12,018 nucleotides of DNA from Planctomycetota bacterium. GTDB taxonomy: Bacteria > Planctomycetota > Phycisphaerae > WQYP01. Shown here in pieces: positions 7,009 to 12,018 of this stretch. Made by a program: the position numbers and the translations under genes. The notes beneath the pieces are model-generated. The model ran no database searches. It was not told the DNA's origin and saw only the letters and a list, made by a program, of their open reading frames with translations. The first letter of the stretch is position 1; each line of letters starts with the position of its first letter. Location: contig JAKAZF010000027.1 in the NCBI GenBank assembly GCA_021826605.1, positions 1 through 12,018 on the forward strand, in the 5' to 3' direction.

Positions 7009-7287
7009 AGCTTACAAAAAAAAGCTGGAGAATATCCTGACCGAGCGGCTCGCACTGGATGAGCCGGAGTATCATTTGCAGGAAGTCGGAGGACGCTTGG
7101 TAGGCAACATTATCCCCCATCGTTCCGGAGGAAAAAAGACCACGTCCGACAAGAAGCAATCTGGCAGGCCTTGGAGGATGAGCTTGGATCGCAGGGCGTC
7201 CGGAAAGTGGGCATGCTGCTTGCTTACTCGCCGGAGGAATGGGACCCTGAACTTATCACGAAATCGCCAAAACGGACCAGAAAATAA
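6993..7287 (+). pseudogene. Frameshifted HEPN partner gene, small protein with BolA-like pattern
   Basis: Three consecutive frames join into one sensible protein if the reading shifts by -1 twice. Frame one starts at ATG 6993 (GAGG five to six bases upstream; an in-frame ATG follows at 7005) and reads M-K-L-T-K-K into an A8 run (7016-7023). The next frame reads KLENILTERLALDEPEYHL then QEVGGRLVGNII up to a C5 run (7114-7118). The third reads PPSFRRKKDHVRQEAIW, QALEDELG, VRKVGMLLAYSPEEWD and stops at 7287. The sum is about 98 residues. One extra A and one extra C would restore a single frame. The layout helix, strand pair, Phe, R-x-x-x-I-W helix, strand, T/S-P-x-E-W recalls BolA (KH-like fold), but this is a by-eye analogy. 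The gene may be decayed, frameshift-regulated, or damaged only by homopolymer sequencing errors. Confidence 0.6.
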
Positions 7288-7334
7288 GCTCATGCCCAAT
7301 CCTCCATCGGTCGCGCCCAAATTAAGGATGCCTC

Positions 7335-7405
7335 GAGCACCGTGGTGATAACCCGGTGGTTGGTTGGCGGCAGGAGATCAACCACCGGATTATCATCCGG
7401 TGCTC
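7335..7405. repeat. Long hairpin module, array copy 1
   Basis: The arms 7335-7362 and 7379-7405 pair over about 27 bases with two or three mismatches and one bulge. The best-matching cores are GAGCACCG, TGATAA and CCGGTGGTTG, around a 16-base loop. The counterparts are 7718-7788 (left arm altered to GTGGCGGCAA) and 8100-8170 (well preserved). Confidence 0.8.
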
Positions 7406-7424
7406 CACTCAAACAAAGGACCCG

Positions 7425-7591
7425 CCGTTAGCTCAATGCGGCAGCGTTGAGTTGTCCGCGGAAACAGTCCCGCTGACACAATGCGTTCCCGCCCGTTCGC
7501 GACCGGTGCCGCGCGTGCCGTAGAAGAATGCAAGCTTTTCCCATGACCGCATCCCGCATCCAACCGCGACGCTGCCGCGTCGGGCTAACGG
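7425..7591. repeat. Inverted-repeat-bounded module, array copy 1
   Basis: The arms 7425-7449 and 7567-7591 match at 21 of 25 positions in inverted orientation, starting CCGTTAGC and ending GCTAACGG; all four differences are transitions. Each arm also folds on itself: CTCAATGC/GCGTTGAG in the left, CGACGC/GCGTCG in the right. The copies are 7808-7973 and 8190-8357. Confidence 0.8.
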
Positions 7592-8373
7592 TCGTTTTCT
7601 CCAACCCCAGTCTCTCGTATCCGCGTGATCCGCGTAATCCGCGGTTCAATCCCCCGGATCGCAGGCCAAGTAACCATCCGTCGCTCGAACAAAGGCACCT
7701 GGCACCGTTCCGGTATAGAGCACCGTGGCGGCAACCCGGTGGTTGGTTGGCGGCAGGAGATCAACCACTGGATTATCATCCGGTGCTCCACTCAAACAAA
7801 TGGCCCGCCGTTAGCTCAATGCGGCAGCGTTGAGTTGTCCGCGGAAACGGTCCCCTGCTGACACAACACGTTCCCATCGTTCGCGAAAGACACCGCGCGC
7901 CGTACAAGAATGCAAGCTTTTCCCATGACCGCATTGCGCATCCAACCGCGACGCTGCCGCGTCGGGCTAACGGCCGTTTTCTCCAACCCCAGTCTCTCGT
8001 ATCCGCGTGATCCGCGTAATCCGCGGTTCAATCCCGCGGATCGTAGGCCAAGTAACCATCCGGCGCTCGAACAAAGGCACCTGGCACCGTTCATGCATTG
8101 AGCACCGTGGTGATAACCCGGTGGTTGATTGGCGGCACCGGATCAACCACCGGATTATCATCCGGTGCTCCACCCAAACAGAGGATTCACCGTTAGCTCA
8201 ATGCGGCAGCGTTGAGTTGTCCGCGGAAACGGTACCCCGCTGACACAATACGTTCCCGCCCGTCGCGACCGGTGCCGCGCGTGCCGCACAAGAATGCAAG
8301 CTTTTCCCATGACCGCATTGCGCATCCAACCGCGACGCTTCCGCGTCGGGCTAACGGCCGGTTCCGTTTGTTG

Positions 8374-8398
8374 AAAAAGGTGTCAGGTACCGTTTTTT
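8374..8398 (-). terminator. Possible terminator of the zinc-protein gene, related to the array's end module
   Basis: Read on the minus strand, this follows the zinc-protein stop and has A-rich then T-rich flanks around GGTACCTGACACC, ending in a five-T run. The stem is short. The plus-strand form AAAGGTGTCAGGTACCGTT resembles the AAAGGCACCTGGCACCGTT that ends units 1 and 2 of the array (7691-7709, 8073-8091), so it may instead be a diverged copy of that repeat module. Confidence 0.35.
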
Positions 8399-8419
8399 CG
8401 GATGCAACAACTTCTTGCT

Positions 8420-8737
8420 TCACCGTTTCCACGTCCAATCTACATGCTCCGCTTTGCTCATGGTCTTGGCGGCCTGGTGCAAACATTCCTGACACACCAG
8501 TTTCTCCAGGCGGTTGGGAAAGTGCCAGCGGGGCAGTGAGGGCGGTATATTGATTCGCAAGCACAGGGCGCATTGATATTTTCCGTCCCCCGCAGCCGCT
8601 TGTTCTAGCGCCTTTTTCAGACATTCCAGGCATATCACGGATCCGTGATGTCCTTCAATCATGGCGGATTGGCCATCCCAATCGGTTTGGCAGAAATCAC
8701 AGGATATAACAATGCCATCTTGTTCGGTACGCTGCAT
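8420..8737 (-). CDS. Small protein with two four-cysteine zinc sites
   Basis: This is a 105-residue protein of unknown function. Four CxxC pairs form two likely zinc sites: C13-x2-C16 with C36-x2-C39, and C56-x2-C59 with C82-x2-C85. The first half (SCDFCQ…VICLECL) has the look of the ClpX-type C4 zinc finger, which mediates dimerisation and adaptor binding, but no AAA+ domain follows. The second half repeats the arrangement with a longer gap. There is no signal peptide or membrane segment, so it is probably cytosolic. The start at 8737 is supported by TAGGA at 8 bases. It is transcribed away from atpC, with the two genes sharing a 176-base upstream region. It could bind nucleic acid or protein; nothing in the sequence decides between them. 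Confidence 0.72.
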   Translation of the reverse strand: MQRTEQDGIVISCDFCQTDWDGQSAMIEGHHGSVICLECLKKALEQAAAGDGKYQCALCLRINIPPSLPRWHFPNRLEKLVCQECLHQAAKTMSKAEHVDWTWKR

Positions 8738-8811
8738 GGAACGATTCCTAAATGTGAAACCAACCTTGGTGCTCTGTCACGCCCGCAAATTAGGGTTGAC
8801 AAACACCAGCC

Positions 8812-8841
8812 TTGGCGAACTTCGCCAATATTTGGTATCTT
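8812..8841 (+). promoter_or_regulatory. Predicted atpC promoter with a perfect 17-bp palindrome
   Basis: TTGGCGAACTTCGCCAA (8812-8828) is a perfect inverted repeat with 8-bp arms around one C. Its left end, TTGGCG, also works as a -35 box, 18 bases from TATCTT (8836-8841). A stronger -35-like TTGACA at 8796-8801 has no matching -10 at the usual spacing. The palindrome sits between two divergent genes, so it could be an operator for either. It lies about 85 bases upstream of the atpC ATG. Confidence 0.45.
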
Positions 8842-8913
8842 AGAGCCTGTCGGAGGACTTGGCGAGAGCTTTTTTCAGAGAGCCTTATTGGCCCCTTAAT
8901 ACCCGGAGAAACG

Positions 8914-9318
8914 ATGTCGGATAAAACTTTTCATACGTCAGTGGTAACACCTGAACGCATTGTTCTGGAAACGCCCACCACGTTTGCCGTTGTGCCCGCG
9001 GATGACGGCCTGTTGGGAATTCTCACACACCGCGCCTCAATCACCACAAAATTATCCACCGGAACGCTGAAACTGGAAACGCCCGATGGAGTTCATCAGT
9101 TTATCGTCCACGGCGGTTACGCCCAGATGAAAGATAACGCTCTGACCGTGATAACGGAAGAAGCCATCCCCGAAGCTACCATTACTCCGGAATTTCTCCA
9201 GGTCGAACAGGCCAAAGCTGAAGCGATGCCCGATGGCGATATGTCGCAATCTGAAGTGCGGCAACAAGCCCTGGCCCGCGTGGAAGCCATGCGAACGCTG
9301 CTGAATAAGCGACAATAG
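8914..9318 (+). CDS. atpC: ATP synthase F1 epsilon subunit
   Basis: The epsilon subunit sits on the gamma stalk of F1, couples rotation to catalysis and can inhibit ATP hydrolysis. At 134 residues the chain has the normal length and two domains. The N-terminal beta-sandwich (about 1-86) carries PADDGLLGILTHRA (28-41) and FIVHGGYAQM (63-72, usually FVxxGFAEV-like). A helical hairpin follows (about 90-134, ending VRQQALARVEAMRTLLNKR). I chose ATG 8914 over the longer frame from 8812 because GGAG lies five bases upstream and the family starts here. The gene stands alone: in most bacteria atpC directly follows atpD, but here the upstream neighbour is a divergent zinc-protein gene and the downstream one is convergent. 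The other ATP synthase genes must lie elsewhere. Confidence 0.95.
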   Translation: MSDKTFHTSVVTPERIVLETPTTFAVVPADDGLLGILTHRASITTKLSTGTLKLETPDGVHQFIVHGGYAQMKDNALTVITEEAIPEATITPEFLQVEQAKAEAMPDGDMSQSEVRQQALARVEAMRTLLNKRQ

Positions 9319-9336
9319 CGTCCTGCGGGCCATCGT

Positions 9337-9360
9337 CGCGGGTGGACCCTCGCGCTTTAT
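9337..9360. terminator. Weak hairpin between convergent atpC and glycosyltransferase genes
   Basis: CGCGGGT and ACCCTCGCG can pair with a two-base bulge just after the atpC stop, followed by CTTTAT. This is a modest candidate for termination between the two converging genes. Confidence 0.25.
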
Positions 9361-9384
9361 CAACCCCGGAAAATCACTGTGCCG

Positions 9385-11259
9385 CTACGCCGGCGTTTTG
9401 GCGGCAATCCGGCGGAATATGCGCACGCGGATGGGGGAATAAAAGTAATATTGCCACTCAAAATACCAGTTAAACCGCACGACCTTCACCAACTTCCACT
9501 GCTTGCCTAAAAGCTTTTCCACCGCCGGGGTGCTTAACGGACCGGCATGAATATCGCCCATGCGGTCAGCGAGAACCAGCGTGTGCAATCCCTTATTGAC
9601 ATGGGCCCAGCGAATGGTGGATATCCAGCGATCGGGGTTATCTCCCAGCAGGTCGTAGCGCGGAATTTTGTACCATAAATCAGGAGATAAATGCCATACG
9701 GGAAGCGTGTTAAGCGGAATATGCTGCAACTCCAGCAGCGATACCCCCGGATCATCTTTGGGGTGATTCGATTCCATGGAATAAGCAATGTACATGCCTA
9801 GATGATCTTTGGGATTGTAATATTTTATAATCGGTCGATTGATAAAATCCCACGGCTCACCGCGGCAGATTAAATTATTCGTCAGGGAGGACGCCAGCAT
9901 GGCCAGAACCATGACGGCACCCATCACCACCCGCACCGGCCATCCGGGCAGCCGGGCGATGGCGGCCCCCAGCCACAGCAGCCACGCCACGGCCATAAAG
10001 CCCATATAACGTTGCAGCCAGATCACGCGGTGCGGATACAGGGACCAGGGATTGCTCGGCGGCAGCGAGGCCAAGGCGAAATAAACCGTCGGCAGAAAAA
10101 TCCAAACTCCTACCTGCCACCAGCGCCCGGGGTGCTTCTCCAGGTCTTGCTTTTTGTCCAGCCACCGTCGCCACGGGATCAGGCCGGTAATGAGAATGAC
10201 AATCGTCAATATCGCCAGGTACAGCTCCCATTCGGCCAGCCACGGCAGCGTACGCGTTGCCAGATGATTGCGATAATCCCCACCCAGCGAGTACCAACTG
10301 ATGATCCGTTGCGAGGGGGGAAAAATCGGCCAGAGGATACCCAGAATATTGATCGTCGGTGCCCCCAGCAACGTGTGCCAGTTGATAAGGTTATACCGAG
10401 GCAGCCAACCGATTCCCATGCGGCCGTGTTGCACCACGGCACGGTTGAGCCACGCGCTGTGATATTTATACCAGCCGGCCGTGCAGGCCCCCATGACGGC
10501 AACCGAGAATATCCAGATCGGCATGTCCAGCGCACGGTGCCGACGTTTGAAGATCATACAGATCAGTTGAACCGGAATTAAAAGCCAGCCCAGAAGATCA
10601 AACGCGATCAAGCCGATACCGCTAAGAATATACAGCGGCCCCCATATCCAGTGGCGGCCTTTTTGCCATCGGAAAAATAGCGCCATATTCAGCGTTACCA
10701 TCAGATAAAACGCCGAATACATTTTCAGATCGCGGCTGTAGTAAATCAAAAAAGGGTTTACCGCCACCAGCAGCATGACAAACAAGGCGGTGCGGCGCGA
10801 CATAAATTGTCGGGCCAGAAAATAGGCCCCCGCCACATTGAGCGTGCCGAGAATCGCCCCCAATGTTCTAAGATTTGTGGCACTCGTGGCCATACCCGGA
10901 GCAACATGCACAGTATTTTTTAGAAATTGCAGCCATGCCCATAGCATGGCGTACCAGCCCGGCGGAAATCCCTGCGTCCAGAGAGAATTTAGCATATAGG
11001 TAAAATTGCCGGACACACGGGAGAGCGTAGCGGTTTCATCGCACCAGAGAGTTTGCTTTCCCAAGTGCCAAAACCGTAAAAATGCGCCCAAGGCAAAAAT
11101 CGCGGAAAATCCCAGCCAGAAAACAAATCGCTTATGGCCCGGCGTCAGCGTCCAGCGGTGGTACGCTGCGGCTGCCGGCAAGGGCGGCGCAGGATCAGGT
11201 TGTGGTGCGGTAGGCGCACAAGCCGCCGCATCTGGTTTTGCAAGCTGGGGCTGATTCAT
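9385..11259 (-). CDS. GT-C/GT39-like polytopic membrane glycosyltransferase
   Basis: This is a large integral membrane protein of the dolichyl-phosphate-mannose mannosyltransferase/ArnT type, which moves sugars from a lipid-linked donor onto a protein, lipid or polymer on the outer face of the membrane. From ATG 11259 it has 624 residues. After a Pro/Ala-rich cytosolic stretch (about 1-40), the first membrane segment is FVFWLGFSAIFALGAFLRFW (45-64). Then comes LWCDETATLSR with the Asp-Glu pair (74-75) that marks the first external loop of GT-C enzymes. Roughly ten further hydrophobic segments follow, then a soluble domain from about residue 470. The frame is open back to a TTG at 11346, but that start has AGGA only two bases away. 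ATG 11259 has no clear ribosome binding site either, so the start is uncertain. Acceptor and sugar cannot be told. Confidence 0.8.
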   Translation of the reverse strand: MNQPQLAKPDAAACAPTAPQPDPAPPLPAAAAYHRWTLTPGHKRFVFWLGFSAIFALGAFLRFWHLGKQTLWCDETATLSRVSGNFTYMLNSLWTQGFPPGWYAMLWAWLQFLKNTVHVAPGMATSATNLRTLGAILGTLNVAGAYFLARQFMSRRTALFVMLLVAVNPFLIYYSRDLKMYSAFYLMVTLNMALFFRWQKGRHWIWGPLYILSGIGLIAFDLLGWLLIPVQLICMIFKRRHRALDMPIWIFSVAVMGACTAGWYKYHSAWLNRAVVQHGRMGIGWLPRYNLINWHTLLGAPTINILGILWPIFPPSQRIISWYSLGGDYRNHLATRTLPWLAEWELYLAILTIVILITGLIPWRRWLDKKQDLEKHPGRWWQVGVWIFLPTVYFALASLPPSNPWSLYPHRVIWLQRYMGFMAVAWLLWLGAAIARLPGWPVRVVMGAVMVLAMLASSLTNNLICRGEPWDFINRPIIKYYNPKDHLGMYIAYSMESNHPKDDPGVSLLELQHIPLNTLPVWHLSPDLWYKIPRYDLLGDNPDRWISTIRWAHVNKGLHTLVLADRMGDIHAGPLSTPAVEKLLGKQWKLVKVVRFNWYFEWQYYFYSPIRVRIFRRIAAKTPA

Positions 11260-11413
11260 AAACGGTATAACGCACAGAAACTTGTTTTGTTGTATGGCAC
11301 CTATGCCCCGAGCATCAGCGCGTGGCGCGGATAATAACCTGAACAAATTCCTGGCCTGACACGCCTGGAGCTTAAGTTAAGCACATCCGACCAAGCATGT
11401 CATAACTCAAAAT

Positions 11414-11464
11414 CGGCGGCGAGCGCTGCACGATTGCTGCACAACCGCACGGTGCCCGCCGCCG
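11414..11464 (-). terminator. Terminator-like hairpin after the aminotransferase gene
   Basis: Perfect 8-bp GC arms, CGGCGGCG (11414-11421) and CGCCGCCG (11457-11464), enclose a 35-base loop that holds smaller stems (GCAC/GTGC). On the minus strand the hairpin lies 27 bases after the stop codon and is followed by ATTTTG. The T-run is short, so strength is uncertain. Confidence 0.5.
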
Positions 11465-11491
11465 TATTAATTCCAACGCATCCGGAATAGC

Positions 11492-12018
11492 TTACAGCAT
11501 CAGTTTGGCAAGTTCCTGATGCGCCGCCGCCACGCCGGCTCCAAAGGTAAAGGAATATCCCTGCTGCTTGAGCACCACTTCCAGGGCGCTGATAACCCCC
11601 AGTGTGTCAAACGCATCCACGTATCCCATGTGGCTTATGCGGAAAATTTTCCCTTCCATGGAACCCTGCCCGGCGGCAATATTCATGTTAAATTGCTTAC
11701 GCAGCGCACCGCGGAAGGCTTTGTCATCAAAGCCTGCGGGATAATGAATTCCAGTCACGGAATCCGAGGGGCTGCTCGAAAATATTTTCAGGCCCAGGGC
11801 CGTGGCCGCGCTGCGTGTGGCACGGGCCAGCCCCGCTGTGCGCTTCCAGACATTTTCCATGCCTTCCTGCGTGATAAGCTCCAGGGATTTGTGTAATCCG
11901 CGCACCAGCGTCACCGCCGGTGTCCAGGGCACATCATTCTCCGCCAGGCTCTTAAGATAGTGCGGCAAACTCAAATACAGATTCGGCTGCGTCACCGATT
12001 CCATTTTCTTGCGCGCTT
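11492..12018 (-). CDS. Class V PLP-dependent aminotransferase, C-terminal part (cut by window edge)
   Basis: The visible 175 residues are the small C-terminal domain of an alanine-glyoxylate/serine-pyruvate-type aminotransferase. The block VPWTPAVTLVRGLHKSLELI is the family's TPAVxxIxAL helix. GSMEGKIFRISHMGYVDAFD holds the conserved Arg (in IFRIxHMG) that binds the substrate carboxylate. The PLP lysine region lies upstream, outside the window. The frame stays open to the window edge (…R-A-R-K-M-E-S-V-T-Q), so the internal Met at 12004 is not the start. Such enzymes make glycine or serine from glyoxylate or hydroxypyruvate, and in some bacteria serve in serine synthesis beside serA. Whether that holds here cannot be seen. 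The C-terminus is normal in length. Confidence 0.9.
   Translation of the reverse strand, partial: ARKKMESVTQPNLYLSLPHYLKSLAENDVPWTPAVTLVRGLHKSLELITQEGMENVWKRTAGLARATRSAATALGLKIFSSSPSDSVTGIHYPAGFDDKAFRGALRKQFNMNIAAGQGSMEGKIFRISHMGYVDAFDTLGVISALEVVLKQQGYSFTFGAGVAAAHQELAKLML

Larger units (their letters stand above)
7335..8360. repeat. Tandem array of a ~382-bp palindrome-rich unit, about 2.7 copies
   Basis: Three head-to-tail copies start at 7335, 7718 and 8100 (each with GAGCACCGTGG), spacing 383 and 382 bases. The third stops at about 8360, right after CTAACGGCCG. The copies differ by scattered substitutions and 1-3-base indels. Each full unit carries, in order: a long hairpin, a ~167-bp segment bounded by inverted repeats, a TCTCTCGTATCCGCG block with three ATCCGCG repeats, and GGCACCTGGCACC. 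Short open frames in the copies differ mainly by amino-acid-changing substitutions, so I treat the array as non-coding. It fills the space between the broken HEPN partner (48 bases away) and the zinc-protein gene. No transposase lies in the window. Confidence 0.93.

Noticed and set aside
6944..7348. Taking the plus-strand frame 6944-7348 as an ordinary gene
   Set aside because: Only its middle (about 7022-7116) looks like protein. Its start overlaps the HEPN gene by 65 bases, and after 7120 the convincing sequence continues in another frame.
7425..8197. Integron attC sites, suggested by CTAACGG…CCGTTAG ends
   Set aside because: The cores do not fit the GTTRRRY/RYYYAAC consensus, spacing is too long for attC, and there are no cassette genes or integrase.
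7428..8243. Repeated open frames on both strands inside the array (for example 7585-7791 and 7967-8173, minus)
   Set aside because: They recur only because the DNA recurs. Differences between copies mostly change amino acids (Q/R, S/R, P/S, A/T, D/G), and the peptides contain the artefact R-I-T-R-I-T-R-I. No ribosome binding sites support them.
7335..8360. CRISPR array
   Set aside because: Repeat units are ~382 bp with no unique spacers of uniform length and no cas genes nearby.
10012..10581. Plus-strand frame of 189 codons opposite the glycosyltransferase
   Set aside because: Shadow of a membrane-protein gene. Its Pro/Gln/Arg-rich composition is what antisense reading of hydrophobic codons gives.

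Overview
The window reads as a bacterial chromosome segment with about half or slightly more G+C and mostly minus-strand genes. The gene mix (Mfd, a slipin, a lone ATP synthase epsilon gene, a large GT-C membrane protein, spacer repeats of the 'ATCCGCGTAATCCGCGG' kind) fits a planctomycete-like organism. That placement is an inference from style, not from a marker gene.

Layout. Positions 1-1158 (minus): the start of an unknown gene cut by the window edge, and before it, sharing a stop/start overlap, an OLD/AAA15-type ATPase with the look of a defence-island ATPase. Positions 1411-5320 (minus): a tightly packed mazE-mazF-mfd run. mazE and mazF overlap by GTGA, and the mazF stop overlaps the mfd start as TAATG, so a toxin-antitoxin pair appears translationally coupled to the transcription-repair coupling factor. 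Positions 5396-6214 (minus): a slipin (stomatin/band 7) membrane protein.

Positions 6356-7287 (plus): a small cassette built around an intact HEPN-domain gene. The gene after it is readable only if two -1 frame changes are allowed, one at an A8 run and one at a C5 run. Reassembled, it is a protein of about 98 residues whose pattern recalls a BolA-like fold. A short frame before HEPN also seems broken. Positions 7335-8360: nearly three tandem copies of a ~382-bp non-coding unit made of nested palindromes.

Positions 8420-8737 (minus): a small protein with two four-cysteine zinc sites. It diverges from atpC (8914-9318, plus) across a regulatory region containing a perfect 17-bp palindrome. Positions 9385-11259 (minus): a GT-C/GT39-like membrane glycosyltransferase. 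Positions 11492-12018 (minus): the C-terminal part of a class V aminotransferase, cut by the window edge, with a terminator-like hairpin behind it.

The best candidates for something undescribed are the HEPN cassette with its frameshifted partner, the ATPase with its overlapping edge gene, and the palindromic tandem array.
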